Assembly: GCF_023757625.1 (NCBI RefSeq)
Contig: NZ_JALGBZ010000006.1
Coordinates: forward strand, 181,228 to 245,227
Length of the DNA stretch: 64,000 nt
Reading direction: 5' to 3'
From: Halomonas sp. S3-1-1
GTDB taxonomy: Bacteria > Pseudomonadota > Gammaproteobacteria > Pseudomonadales > Halomonadaceae
Part shown: one piece after another, positions 33,182 to 44,691 of the stretch
How the letters are laid out: every line of letters begins with the position of its first letter
How positions within the stretch are numbered: position 1 is the stretch's first letter
Translations under genes and position numbers: made by a program
The notes under the pieces: model-generated
What the model was told of the DNA's origin: nothing
Database searches by the model: none
The model's input: only the letters and a program-made list of their open reading frames with translations

Positions 33182-34319
33182 CCAACTTCTCCAAATAGTC
33201 CAGTACGTCGGGCTCCGTGAGCCCGCGCGCCGCCGGTTTGCCGTCGGCGCGGTCATTGATCAGTACGTCGAAGCGGCCACCGCGCCCGGTCAGGCACACC
33301 GCCGCCGGGCGGCTTCGCGCGCAGCCCTTGGCGCAGCCGGATACGTGAAGGCTACCCGTTCGATGGTGGGCAAGCCGCGCGGCCATAGCGTGGGTATCCA
33401 CACTTGCCTGGGCGCAGAACGGCGCGCCGGGGCAGGCGTCCATCGAAAGGCGCGGATCGCTCGGCTCGGTAATCACACCGGCCAGCGCGGGCAGGCGCGC
33501 GATATCAGCACCGGTGACCAGCAGCCGCCGCCAGGGCGTCACGCGCAGCCGGCACGCCTCCAAAGAGGTCACGAGGGCGCGCAGCGACGCCGCCTCGATT
33601 CGCCCAAGCGAAAGCCCAACCACCGCCCCCAAAGGGTGCGCGCCAAGCGTAAGCGCCCGGCCAGGAGCCATCGGGGCCGCATCTTGCCGCGCCCAGGCCG
33701 GCAGCGGCGCGCGATGGCGGCCCATGCGTTTGGCCTGCCCCCCGCCGCTCGCCATGAACCAGTGGCACAGCTTGACCACCAGGTGGGCGGCGGCCTCAGC
33801 GCTTTCGACGCGGGACCCCAGCGCGCGGCCTTCGCAGCGCACCAGCAGCGCGCCGGTATCATCGCGCTCGATGCGAAAGTCTGCCGGGGCGTCACCGAGC
33901 ACCGGTGCCACGCCGGCGTCCACGGCAATGCCGACCTTGGCGGGCAGCGCGGGAAAGTCGCTCTTCTCGAGGTGCCGGGCGGCGCGGTGGGTATCATCGT
34001 TTTCGCGCCACTCGGGCGAGAGCATCAGCGGCGGTCGGCGCTCGTCAAAGGCGCTCGGTGGCGCCAGGCCGTGCTCGACGAGAAAGTCCATCAGCGCCGG
34101 CCAAGAATGCTCGCTCACCCCGCGAAGCTGCACGTTGGCGCGGCGGGTCAGCTCGATCAGCCCGCTGCCGAAGCGATCAGAAGCCTCAGCAAGTGCCAGC
34201 GCCTGGGCGCAGGTTAGCTCGCCCAGCGGCGGGCGCACGCGCACTAGCCACCCGTCGCCGGTGGCCATGGGCCGCCAGGCGCCGGGGCACCAGCCCTTGA
34301 CGTCAAACGGCGCGCTCAC
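33165..34319 (-). CDS. cobG: Precorrin-3B synthase
   Basis: A 384-residue oxygen-dependent Fe-S enzyme of the nitrite/sulfite reductase family that forms the C-20 hydroxy lactone precorrin-3B. It has an N-terminal ferredoxin-like half (GELTCAQALALAEASDRFGSGLIELTRRANVQLRG) and a C-terminal [4Fe-4S] motif CPGAPFCAQ...SGCAKGCARS. Its presence shows the aerobic route and needs O2 in vivo. It overlaps cobN by 4 bp. Confidence 0.92.
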   Translation of the reverse strand: MSAPFDVKGWCPGAWRPMATGDGWLVRVRPPLGELTCAQALALAEASDRFGSGLIELTRRANVQLRGVSEHSWPALMDFLVEHGLAPPSAFDERRPPLMLSPEWRENDDTHRAARHLEKSDFPALPAKVGIAVDAGVAPVLGDAPADFRIERDDTGALLVRCEGRALGSRVESAEAAAHLVVKLCHWFMASGGGQAKRMGRHRAPLPAWARQDAAPMAPGRALTLGAHPLGAVVGLSLGRIEAASLRALVTSLEACRLRVTPWRRLLVTGADIARLPALAGVITEPSDPRLSMDACPGAPFCAQASVDTHAMAARLAHHRTGSLHVSGCAKGCARSRPAAVCLTGRGGRFDVLINDRADGKPAARGLTEPDVLDYLEKLGALHL

Positions 34320-37300
34320 GGGCCGCCCCGCTCGCGGACGTCGTCCAGCGCCAGCAGCAGATCCTCGAGCGCCTCACCTTCTTTGCCCGGGTTTTGCCAC
34401 AGGCCACGCTGGGCGGCCTCGCACAGGCGCTCGGCCATCTCCTCGAGCGCGGCCGGGTTGTGCTCGCGCAGAAACGCCTGGTTCGCCTCGTCGAGCACCA
34501 GCGCCTGGCTCACTTGGGCGTACTGGTGGTCGGCGACCAGATCCGTCGTCGCGTCATAAGCGAACAGGTAATCCACTGTGGCCGCCATCTCGAAGGCGCC
34601 CTTGTAGCCGTGCTCACGCATCGCTTCGATCCATTTGGGGTTCAACACCCGGGCGCGGATCACCCTGGCCAGCTCCTCTTTTAGCGTGCGTACTTTGGGG
34701 GCGGCCGGGTTGGCGTGGTCGGCGTGAAAAATCACCGGCGCCTCGCCGCTTAGTGCGCGGCTGGCGTTCGCCATGCCGCCCTGAAAGGCGTAGTAGGTGT
34801 TGGAGTCGAGAATGTCGTGCTCGCGGTTGTCCTGGTTGTGCAGCACCGCCTGGAGCCCTTCGATCTGACGATCAAAAGCGCCGCGCGCGGGGGCACCAAA
34901 ATTCTCGAACTGCCCGTAGGCGTAGGCGCCAGCGTTCAGGTACGCCTCGGCCAGATCATCCGCGCTCTCCCAGGCGCGGTTTTCGATCAGCCGGCCCAGC
35001 CCCGCGCCGTACTCGCCGGGCTTGCTGCCGAAAATGCGGTAGCGCGCCTGCTCGCGGGCCTTTTCTGAATCCAGGCCCTCGGCTTCGAGCTCATGGGTAC
35101 GCGCCAGCACCGCCTGGCGGATAGTGTTGCTATCGCCGGGCTCCTGATACTCGGCCACTGCCTCGACGGCCGCGTCGAACAGGCGAATCACGTTGGGGAA
35201 GGCGTCGCGGAAAAAGCCGGAGACGCGCAGCGTGACGTCGACCCGTGGCCGGCCCAGCAGCATGGCGGGAATCACTTCGAAATCGACCACCCGCTGGGAG
35301 CCGAGCGACCACTGCGGGCGCACGCCCATCAGCGCAAAGGCCTGGGCGATGTCGTCGCCGCCGGTGCGCATGGTGGCGGTTCCCCAGATCGAAAGCCCCA
35401 GCCGGCGCGGAAAGTCGCCATGATCCTGCAGGTAGCGCTCGACGAACGCTTGGGCGGATTTCTCGCCCAGCCGCCAGGCCGCCGGCGAGGGAATCGCGCG
35501 GTTATCGACGCTGTAAAAGTTACGCCCGGTGGGCAGCACATCCAGCCGCCCCCGGCTCGGCGCCCCGCTCGGCCCCGCCGGCACGAAGCGCCCGGCAAGC
35601 CCCTTGAGTAACGAACCCAGCTCCATCTCGACGCCGCGAGTGAGCGTCACCCACAGCCTTCGGGCGAAATGAAGCTGATCGGCGGTGCTCGGGTAGTCGC
35701 GGGCGAGCGTCTCGAGATCGCCATCGCCCAGCGCATACGCCTCAACCAAAGCCTCGGCCAGAAGCTCTAACCGCTCGCGGGTGTCGGCGCCGGTGCGCCA
35801 AGGGCTTGCCAGCAGCGCATCGAGCACCGCGGGGCGGTCGCCCTGCCACGCCTCGCTGCCCGCGGCCAGCGGGTCGAACCCGAGCCCGAGATCCTCGGCC
35901 AAACAGTGCAACAGGCCTTTACCCGCCTCGGCGTCGCCGCGGGGCAGGCGTAGCAGTGCCACCAGCGTGCCGGGGCGCTTTTCTATCGGCGGCGCGCTTC
36001 CCAGCACGTGCAGGCCGTGGCGAATCTGGCTCTCCTTGATTTCGCACAAAAACGTATCCAGCTCGTTGAGTAGCTCGGCGTCGCACTCGGCGGCTTCGCC
36101 TGCCTGGGCAAGCTCCTGGTCGATGCCGGTGTCGCGCAGGTGCGCAAGGATTTGGCTGCGAATCAGCGCCTCGCGCCGCGGGTCCATGTCCAGCGACTGG
36201 TAGTACTCGTCACACAGCGCCTCGAGCTCGGCCATCGGACCGTAAAGCTCGGCGCGGGCCAGCGGCGGCATCAGGTGGTCGATGATCACCGCCTGGCTTC
36301 GCCGCTTGGCCTGGGCCCCTTCGCCCGGGTCGTTAACGATGAACGGGTAGAAGTGCGGCATCGGCCCGAGCGCCACTTCCGGCCAGCAGGTGGCGTCGAG
36401 CCCGGTGCTCTTGCCCGGCAGCCACTCGAGGCTTCCGTGCTTGCCTACGTGCACCAGCGCATCGACCTCGTAGTGCTCGCGCAGCCACAGGTAGAACGCC
36501 AGGTAGCTGTGCGGCGGGGCCAGCGCCATGTCGTGGTAGCTCTGGGTCAAATCCTCGATGAAGTCGCGCTCAGGCTGGATACCCACGAACGTCTCGCCCA
36601 GGCGCACGCCTGAAATCATCAGCCGGCCCTGGCGGTACTTCGGGTCCTCTTCCGGCGCGCCCCAGCGGGTCAGTACGGTAGTTTGAAGCGCCTGGGGGAG
36701 TGTGTCGAACCAGGCGCGGTACTCGTCAACACCAATACTCTGCCAGCAGCCGCGCTGGGCGTGGCCGTCCGGGGCGTTGGTGATCGTCTCCTGCAGTAGA
36801 CGAATCAGCGCATCGCCGCTTTCGGGGATGTCCGCCACCGGGTAGCCGGCGCCTTGAAGCGCCAGCAGAAGTTTGCGCGTCGAGGCCGGCGTATCGAGCC
36901 CTACGCCGTTGCCGATGCGCCCGTCGCGGTTGGGGTAGTTGGCCATTACCAGCGCCACTCGTTTTTGCGCGCTGGGCGTTTCACGCAGTGCCTGGTAGCG
37001 CCAGGCCAGGCGCGCCACGAACGCGGCGCGCTCGGCATGCAGCGCGTGGTGGGTAATCGAGAGCTGGCAGCGCTCATCAAAGTGCGCCTCGCTCTTGAAG
37101 CCAACGGGCCGGGTGATGACGCGGCCGTCCATTTCCGGCAGCACGATCTGCATCGCCACGTCCCGGGCGCGAAGCCCGGCGCTTCCCGATTCCCAATCCT
37201 CGACGGTGCTGCTCGACAGCATCGCCTGAAGCACTACCGGCTCACCGGTGAAGAGGCTCTCGCCCGCCGCATCGTCTTCGGTAGCGCTACGGTTGACCGA

Positions 37301-38113
37301 AAAGCTCGTGGTGTTGAGCAGCACCGCCGCGCCGGTCTCCTCGATCAGGTAGTCGACGAACTCGACGCAGGCGGCCTCCTTGAGTGAGGCGACCGCCACC
37401 GCCAGCGGCGAAAAGCCCTGCCTGGAGAGCGCCGTCAAGAGCCCGTCGACCACGCCGGTATTGCCGCCCTGCAAATGGCTGCGGTAGAACACCACCAGGC
37501 ACGCGGGGCCTTTTCGCGCGGCCCGCCAGTCGCGCAGGGTGGCCGCACCGTTTTCCGGGGCGTAGATCAGCGCCGGCGGGATCACTTTCGGCTCGCGCCC
37601 GCTGTAGAGCGCCTCAAAGCCGGTCAAACAGCGCGCGGCGATAAAGCGTAAAAGCTGCTCGGCGTTGTCCACCCCGCCTTCGCGCAGAAAGCGCCACACC
37701 CGGTGGGCGTCATCGAAGGCGATGCTAGAGGCGGAAAGTAACGCATCGTCCGGCGCGTCGCAGCCGGGTACGAGTATCAGCTGGCGCTCGGGCTTGGCCG
37801 CCGCCCAGGCCTCGAGGCGCTCGACGCCGTACTGCCAGTAGCCCTGGCCGCCGAGCAACGACACCACGACGAGTCGGGCGTGATCGAGCACCTTGTGCTC
37901 GTAGAGATCGAACGCCGCAGGCTTGGCCAGGTTCATCCAGTTGGCCAGGCGCAGGCTCGGGTAGGCGTCGCCCAGCCACTCACAGGCGCTCGCCAGCGCC
38001 GACAGGTTGCTGTCGGCAGCGGAGAGAATCACGACCTCAGCAGGGCTTTGCTGCAAATCGACGATGCCCTCATCGTCGACGAAGCCTCCGGGTTTGGCGG
38101 CGAACAGATGCAT
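34316..38113 (-). CDS. cobN: Cobaltochelatase large subunit CobN
   Basis: A 1265-residue protein related to the magnesium chelatase H subunit. It inserts Co2+ into hydrogenobyrinic acid a,c-diamide using ATP hydrolysed by the I/D-type partner. Visible segments include ALVMANYPNRDGRIGNGVGLDTPAST, VDALVHVGKHGSLEWLPGKS, GDDIAQAFALMGVRPQW and YKGAFEMAATVDYLFAYDATT. The length is near the family norm (about 1275). The partner here is ChlID (41166-42923), as cobS and cobT chelatase genes are absent. Confidence 0.95.
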   Translation of the reverse strand: MHLFAAKPGGFVDDEGIVDLQQSPAEVVILSAADSNLSALASACEWLGDAYPSLRLANWMNLAKPAAFDLYEHKVLDHARLVVVSLLGGQGYWQYGVERLEAWAAAKPERQLILVPGCDAPDDALLSASSIAFDDAHRVWRFLREGGVDNAEQLLRFIAARCLTGFEALYSGREPKVIPPALIYAPENGAATLRDWRAARKGPACLVVFYRSHLQGGNTGVVDGLLTALSRQGFSPLAVAVASLKEAACVEFVDYLIEETGAAVLLNTTSFSVNRSATEDDAAGESLFTGEPVVLQAMLSSSTVEDWESGSAGLRARDVAMQIVLPEMDGRVITRPVGFKSEAHFDERCQLSITHHALHAERAAFVARLAWRYQALRETPSAQKRVALVMANYPNRDGRIGNGVGLDTPASTRKLLLALQGAGYPVADIPESGDALIRLLQETITNAPDGHAQRGCWQSIGVDEYRAWFDTLPQALQTTVLTRWGAPEEDPKYRQGRLMISGVRLGETFVGIQPERDFIEDLTQSYHDMALAPPHSYLAFYLWLREHYEVDALVHVGKHGSLEWLPGKSTGLDATCWPEVALGPMPHFYPFIVNDPGEGAQAKRRSQAVIIDHLMPPLARAELYGPMAELEALCDEYYQSLDMDPRREALIRSQILAHLRDTGIDQELAQAGEAAECDAELLNELDTFLCEIKESQIRHGLHVLGSAPPIEKRPGTLVALLRLPRGDAEAGKGLLHCLAEDLGLGFDPLAAGSEAWQGDRPAVLDALLASPWRTGADTRERLELLAEALVEAYALGDGDLETLARDYPSTADQLHFARRLWVTLTRGVEMELGSLLKGLAGRFVPAGPSGAPSRGRLDVLPTGRNFYSVDNRAIPSPAAWRLGEKSAQAFVERYLQDHGDFPRRLGLSIWGTATMRTGGDDIAQAFALMGVRPQWSLGSQRVVDFEVIPAMLLGRPRVDVTLRVSGFFRDAFPNVIRLFDAAVEAVAEYQEPGDSNTIRQAVLARTHELEAEGLDSEKAREQARYRIFGSKPGEYGAGLGRLIENRAWESADDLAEAYLNAGAYAYGQFENFGAPARGAFDRQIEGLQAVLHNQDNREHDILDSNTYYAFQGGMANASRALSGEAPVIFHADHANPAAPKVRTLKEELARVIRARVLNPKWIEAMREHGYKGAFEMAATVDYLFAYDATTDLVADHQYAQVSQALVLDEANQAFLREHNPAALEEMAERLCEAAQRGLWQNPGKEGEALEDLLLALDDVRERGGP

Positions 38114-39214
38114 CAGGCTTGCGCGACTTCCGCGTTGGCGAGCGCCGCGTGCAGCGCGTCACGATCGAGATGCCGGCCGATCAGCACTAGCTGGGTTTGG
38201 CGCGGCTCCTCCAAAGCCCAAAGGCGATCGAAGTAGCCTTCCAGGCGCTTGCCCACCGCCTGCACCACCCGGCGCATCGGCTTGCCCGGCACCGCGGCGA
38301 AGCCCTTGGCGCGGTAGATATGCTGGGTATCGAGAATCTGTTGAAGCGCGGCCTCCAGAGCGGTGGCGTCGACCTCGCCAAGCGTGACCACGCAGGAGTC
38401 AAAGTGGTCGTGGGCGTGATCGTGGTGGGCACCTTCGGCGTGGTGCTTGTCGTGGTGGTTGGTGATCGCGTCGATGCCCTTTTCGCTTGCCGCGCCGATG
38501 CCCATCAGCGCCTCGAGCTTTGCCGCATCAGCGCCAAAGGTGGCGTCGATGAACAGAGTCTTCACCGAGGCGGGCACCTTCGCCGCCACCGCCGCCTCGA
38601 CGCGCAGCTTTTCATCGGCGCTGAGAAGATCGGTCTTGCTGACCAGCACCAGATCCGCCGCGCTCAGCTGGTCGTCCAGCAGCTCCTGCAGGCTCGGGTC
38701 GTGGTCGAGGCTGGCATCCAAAAGGCGCTGGGCGGCCACACGCTCCTCGTCGTGGGCGAAGCGCCCGGCGGCCACCGCCGGGCCGTCGATCACGGTGATG
38801 ATCGCATCCACCGTGCAGTGTTGGCGTACTTCCGGCCAGTTGAACGCCTGCACCAGGGGCTTGGGCAGCGCCAGCCCGCTGGTTTCGATCAGGATGTGGT
38901 CGATGCGCTCGCGCCGCTCGACGAGCTTTTTCATCACCGGCAAAAACTCCTCCTCCACGGTGCAGCAGATGCAGCCGTTGGCGAGCTCATAGATACCGTC
39001 GTCCTCATCCGCGATACGAGCGCCCTCGCCCTCTTCGCACTCCAGCGCGCAGCTTCTCAACAGATCTGAGTCGATGTCCTGCTCGCCGAACTCGTTGACG
39101 ATCACGGCAATCCGCTTGCCGGTCATCTGGCGCAAAATGCCGGCAAGCAAGGTAGTCTTGCCGCTGCCGAGAAACCCGGTGACGACGGTGGCGGGAATCT
39201 TGCTGAGCTGTACG

Positions 39215-39228
<14 letters not shown>
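38113..39228 (-). CDS. cobW: CobW-type metal-chaperone GTPase
   Basis: A 371-residue G3E P-loop GTPase of the COG0523 family. It has the P-loop VTGFLGSGKTTLLA, the Switch/GxNEFG region VIVNEFGEQDIDSDLL, the zinc/cobalt site GCICC, ETSGLALP, and SKTDLLS as the base-recognition motif. A His-rich stretch (HHDKHHAEGAHHDHAHDH) precedes the C-terminal CobW_C domain; it may bind cobalt. CobW probably delivers cobalt to CobN. Its start overlaps the cobB end. Confidence 0.93.
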
Positions 39229-40575
<1,347 letters not shown>

Positions 40576-40576
<1 letters not shown>

Positions 40577-41169
40577 CAGTATTCGATTCCCTTTTGCGCC
40601 TTCACCCCGGCGCGGAAGGCGTGGCGCTCGTCCTGTACCACGCTGATGGTATCGGCGATCTCCTGAAGCGGTGTGGCCATGGTGCGCCCGGTGATGATCA
40701 CGTTCTGGTGCGCCGGGCGCTTTTGGAGCGCCTCGACTATTGGTGCCACGTCGAGATAGCCGTACTTGAACATGTAGCTCATTTCATCGAGCACGATGAT
40801 GTCGATAGCCGGGTTCTCGAGAAGGCCTTTAGTGATGGCCCAGGCGGCCTCTGCGGCTTCGACATCGCGCTCGCGGTCCTGGGTCTCCCAGGTGAAGCCC
40901 TGGCCCATGATGTGCCACTCAAGGCGCGGGTGGTCGCGAAAGAAGAGATACTCGCCGGTTTCACGCCGGCCCTTGATGAACTGCACCACCGCCCCATGCT
41001 GGCCGTGGCCGAGCGAACGCGCGAGCGTGCCGAGTGCAGAGCTGCTCTTGCCCTTGCCGTTGCCTTTGAGAAGAATCAGCACGCCGCGCTCTACGTTCGC
41101 CTGACTGATGCGCTCGTCGACGACCGCTTTCTTGCGCTGCATGCGGTTTTGATGGCGCTCATCGCTCAT
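40576..41169 (-). CDS. cobO: Cob(I)yrinic acid a,c-diamide adenosyltransferase (BtuR/CobO)
   Basis: A 197-residue P-loop adenosyltransferase. LLKGNGKGKSSSALGTLARSLGHG is the modified P-loop, VVQFIKGRR and EWHIMGQGFTWETQDRERDVEAA follow, and DIIVLDEMSYMFKYGYLD is the Walker B. It adds the upper 5'-deoxyadenosyl ligand. It overlaps chlID by 4 bp and cobB by 1 bp. Confidence 0.95.
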
Positions 41170-42923
41170 GGTGACTCCTCGAAGGGCAGAATTTGGTAGC
41201 GGGCATTAAGCTCCCGGGCGAGCCGTGGCCCCTGGCCGCGCTTGACGCGGCTCTGTTCGATATCGAGCACGTGACACTCGCCAAGCGGGGCAAGGCCAAC
41301 AAGCGACTCGCGGGTGCGCCCGTCGGTAATCAGATAGGTGCGAATATCGAGGTCCGGCTCGCGGCGCTGCCACTGGCGCACTTGGCCTGCCGCCTCGCTC
41401 ACCATTTTGGCCAGCGGCGTGCCGCCGCCGGCGCCCACGGCGTCCAGCATCGCCGCCAGGCTTTTCGGCGCGCGCTGGCGCGACAGCAAGGGCGTGACGG
41501 CATCGTTGCCGAAACCATAAACGGCGAGCTGCTCGCGGGCGATATACGCCTGGTGGGCCAGCGCCTCGACGAAGCCCTTGGCGCGGCCCAGAAGCCGCCC
41601 GCTGAAAGTCGAGCCGGAGGTGTCCAGCAGCACCAGATGAAGCCGGGCTGCCCCGGTGCGCACCGGGCGATATTTAAGCGCTCGCCAGGGCCGCGCGCCG
41701 CGATTAGTGGTGATCGTGGAGAAGATATCCAGCCGCGGTGCGGGGCCGGGCTGGCGCTTGAGCCGGCCAACACCTGGCGCGCGGCCCGGGTGTGCGCCGC
41801 CGGTCGAGGCCTCGCTGGCGCGGGGCGCTGTTTTTGATGGTGCGCTTGTTTTGAGCGCGCCCGCCTGGCCATCGGCGGTGCGCTGAGAAAGCGGGGGCAT
41901 CGCGCCCCACTGCCCCGCGCCGCTGTCCTGACTTGATGACGAGCTTGATGACGAGCTTGACGACGGGTTCGATGATGAACGCTGCCCGCCGGCCCCCTTT
42001 TGAGAGCCGGAAGCAGCACCGTCGCCGTTCTGCTCGCCACTGTTCGACCCGCCCGGCGGATCCAACGGGGCGGTACGCCGGTGCGCCAGCACCCAGGGCT
42101 CGACGGCGTCGATATCGGCCTGCTCGACTCTCGAAACCTCGCGCCAGGCGGCGTGGGCGCGGGCGGCGCGGTGCCAGGTCACGTCGGCGCGAAGCCCTTC
42201 GACCGCGGCCTGATCGCAGCGCCTGGCGATTTGCTCGAAAACCTGATCAGGTACGTCGATCTCATCGACACGGGCACGAGCGCGGGCGATGCGCTCGATC
42301 AGCGCGCGCTCGGTATACAAGTGGGCGGCGATGAACGCGTGCGGGTCGCGATCGAACGCCTCGCGCTTTCGCACGATGGCGATACGCTCGGCCACGCTGA
42401 CGCTACCCGGCTGCTCGACGCAGAGCCCAAAGCGGTCGAGCAATTGCGGCCTGAGCTCACCTTCGTCCGGGTTCATGGTGCCGATCAGGCTAAAACGCGC
42501 CGGGTGGGTGTGGCTCACGCCGTCGCGCTCGACCACGTTGGTACCGCTTGCCGCCACGTCGAGCAGCAGATCCACCAGCGTATCTGCCAGGAGGTTCACT
42601 TCGTCCACGTAAAGAATGCCGCCGTGGGCGCGCGCCAGAAGCCCCGGCTGGAAATGCACCTCGCCGTCGGCGAGCACGCGATTGACGTCGAGACTTCCCG
42701 TCAGGCGGTCCTCGCTCGCTCCCAGCGGTAAAGTGACGAACGGCGCTTGGCCGCTTTCACCTTCGGGCAGCAAGGCGGCCAGCGCCCGTGCCAGCGTGGA
42801 CTTGGCGCTGCCGCGCGGCCCGCTGATCAGCACGCCGCCGATGCGCGGGTCGATCACGTTGAGCGTCAGCGCGGTCTTCAGCGGCTCATAGCCGATCACG
42901 CCGGCAAAGGGGAACGCGCTCAT
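41166..42923 (-). CDS. chlID: ChlID-type (BchI-BchD fusion) cobaltochelatase ATPase subunit
   Basis: A 585-residue AAA+ plus von Willebrand A protein. The N-terminal AAA+ module has SGPRGSAKSTLARALA, GGILYVDEVNLLADTLVDLLL and the sensor GTMNPDEGELRPQLLDRF; a central linker is acidic/Ser-rich with 11 consecutive serines. The C-terminal vWA domain has LVLLDTSGSTFSGRLLGRAKGF (MIDAS DxSxS) and GGGTPLAKMV. In genomes without CobS and CobT it is the probable ATPase partner of CobN. The cluster lacks those genes, which supports the role. Confidence 0.9.
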   Translation of the reverse strand: MSAFPFAGVIGYEPLKTALTLNVIDPRIGGVLISGPRGSAKSTLARALAALLPEGESGQAPFVTLPLGASEDRLTGSLDVNRVLADGEVHFQPGLLARAHGGILYVDEVNLLADTLVDLLLDVAASGTNVVERDGVSHTHPARFSLIGTMNPDEGELRPQLLDRFGLCVEQPGSVSVAERIAIVRKREAFDRDPHAFIAAHLYTERALIERIARARARVDEIDVPDQVFEQIARRCDQAAVEGLRADVTWHRAARAHAAWREVSRVEQADIDAVEPWVLAHRRTAPLDPPGGSNSGEQNGDGAASGSQKGAGGQRSSSNPSSSSSSSSSSSQDSGAGQWGAMPPLSQRTADGQAGALKTSAPSKTAPRASEASTGGAHPGRAPGVGRLKRQPGPAPRLDIFSTITTNRGARPWRALKYRPVRTGAARLHLVLLDTSGSTFSGRLLGRAKGFVEALAHQAYIAREQLAVYGFGNDAVTPLLSRQRAPKSLAAMLDAVGAGGGTPLAKMVSEAAGQVRQWQRREPDLDIRTYLITDGRTRESLVGLAPLGECHVLDIEQSRVKRGQGPRLARELNARYQILPFEESP

Positions 42924-43717
42924 GCCTGTCTCCTTGCGCGGTGGGGGTCTCGGTCATGGCGCGGCATGAACACCGCCGCGCCGTCGATCTCGGCGGTGCT
43001 CAGCGGCTGGTCATAGAGTCGCTCGAGCGCCTCCAGGCCCAGCACGACGTCAGTCGGGCCTGCCTGGACGTCGCCGTTTGAATGCAGCAGCAGCGCGTGG
43101 CTGCACCAGCGCGCGGCCAGGTTCACGTCGTGCAGGCACATCATCACCGTGCGCCCGTGAGCGGCCCGTCCACTCAAAAGCGCCATCGCCGCGCTCTGAT
43201 GATGCAAATCCAGGTGGTTGGTCGGCTCGTCGAGCAGCCACACCCCCGGGTCCTGGACAAACAGCGTGGCGAGCGCCACCCGCTGGCGCTCGCCGCCGGA
43301 AAGCGAACTCACCAGGCGCTGCTCAAACCCGGCCAGATCGAAGGCGGCCAGCGCCGCTTCAACGCGCTCGCTATCGCCGGGCGTTTCGCGTTGGAAAAGC
43401 GATAGATACGGGTGGCGCCCCATCATCACGGTTTCGAACACCGTGGCGGGAAAGCCGTCCATGCGCTCCTGAAACACCAGCCCCAGCCGCTTGGCCACGT
43501 CGCGGCGGGCAAGCGTACTCAGCGGCTGCTCGTCCAAATACACATTGCCTGCGCGCGGCGCCTTGAGCCCGGCGAGCGTATGCAACAGTGTGGTCTTGCC
43601 CGCCCCGTTGGGGCCCAGCACGCCCCACACCTGGCCGGGCGTGATCTCGATATCCAGCGCCTGGGCCTTGCGGCCGGGAATCGCGAGCGCAAGTGCGCTG
43701 GCGCAAAGCGCGCTCAT
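42920..43717 (-). CDS. btuD: Vitamin B12 ABC transporter ATP-binding protein
   Basis: A 265-residue ABC ATPase. Walker A is LGPNGAGKTTLLHTL, the signature is LSGGERQRVALA, Walker B is WLLDEPTNHLDLHH and the H-loop lies in MMCLHDVNLAARW. It powers import of cobalamin or cobinamide through BtuC. The frame is open far upstream, but ATG 43717 overlaps the btuC stop (ATGA) and starts the usual N-terminal strand. Confidence 0.92.
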   Translation of the reverse strand: MSALCASALALAIPGRKAQALDIEITPGQVWGVLGPNGAGKTTLLHTLAGLKAPRAGNVYLDEQPLSTLARRDVAKRLGLVFQERMDGFPATVFETVMMGRHPYLSLFQRETPGDSERVEAALAAFDLAGFEQRLVSSLSGGERQRVALATLFVQDPGVWLLDEPTNHLDLHHQSAAMALLSGRAAHGRTVMMCLHDVNLAARWCSHALLLHSNGDVQAGPTDVVLGLEALERLYDQPLSTAEIDGAAVFMPRHDRDPHRARRQA

Positions 43718-44691
43718 GTGCGGCTCCGGCTGAGCAGCAGCAAGAAGGTAGGTACGCCGAGCAGCGCGGTGATCACGCCGACCGGCAACTGCTCCGGGGC
43801 GATCAGCGTGCGCGCGAGCGTATCCGCCAGCAGCAGCAGCGTACCGCCAGCCAATGTACAGGCGGGTAAAATACGGCGCTGGTCGTTGCCCAGCACCAGG
43901 CGCAGCATGTGCGGCACGACCAGCCCCACGAAGCCGATGCTGCCGGCAGTGGTGACCGCCATGGCGGTCAGAAGGCTCGCTAACAGATAGATGCCCCACT
44001 CGAAGCCGCGCACGTTCACTCCTAGGGCGGCGGCCTGCAGCGAGCCACGGGCCAGCACGTTGAGACTTCTCCCCAGCGGCCATAAAAGCGCGCAGGTCAG
44101 TACCAGCAGAGCCAGCGGCGGCCAGGGCGTGCGCGCGTAGGCGAGATCGCCCATCAGCCAGTAGAGCATGCCCGGCAGGCGCTCGGCGGGGCTCATGGCG
44201 AGCATCAGCGTGACCAGCGCCCCCCAGCCGGAAGCCACGACCACGCCGGTGAGCAGTAACCTCGCCGGCGTCCAGCCGCCGCGCCCCTGAGCCAGGCCAA
44301 ACACTAAAAGCGTCGAGAAAAGCGCCCCGGCAAACGCCGAGCTGGTGACCAGCAGGCCGCCCAGGCCCGCCAGCATCGCGCCAAGCGCCCCGATGCTCGC
44401 CCCGCCGGAAAGCCCGAGCACGTAGGGGTCGGCGAGCGGGTTACGCAAGAGCACCTGCATCAGCGCCCCAGCCACGGCGAGCAGCCCACCCACGGCGAAA
44501 GCGGAAAGCGCCCGAGGCAGGCGAAGATCGAACACCAGGGTATGAGCGAGGCTTTCGCCCTGCCCGAACAGCGCCCGCGCGAGCTCAGCCAGCGATAGCG
44601 AGGCGCTGCCGGTGGCGAGCGCCAGGGCAAGTGCGGCGAGGGCGAGCGCCGCCAGCGCCACGGGCCATAAACTTAGCGCCCGGCCATTCAC
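43714..44691 (-). CDS. btuC: Vitamin B12 ABC transporter permease
   Basis: A 325-residue FecCD/BtuC-type inner-membrane permease with about ten membrane helices. Conserved segments are RLPRALSAFAVGGLLAVAGALMQVLLRNPLADPYVLG, LTGVVVASGWGALVTLML and GSIGFVGLVVPHMLRLVLGND. The start is GTG 44691, overlapping the btuF stop (GTGA). Upstream codons of the open frame are shadow sequence within btuF. Confidence 0.92.
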   Translation of the reverse strand: MNGRALSLWPVALAALALAALALALATGSASLSLAELARALFGQGESLAHTLVFDLRLPRALSAFAVGGLLAVAGALMQVLLRNPLADPYVLGLSGGASIGALGAMLAGLGGLLVTSSAFAGALFSTLLVFGLAQGRGGWTPARLLLTGVVVASGWGALVTLMLAMSPAERLPGMLYWLMGDLAYARTPWPPLALLVLTCALLWPLGRSLNVLARGSLQAAALGVNVRGFEWGIYLLASLLTAMAVTTAGSIGFVGLVVPHMLRLVLGNDQRRILPACTLAGGTLLLLADTLARTLIAPEQLPVGVITALLGVPTFLLLLSRSRT

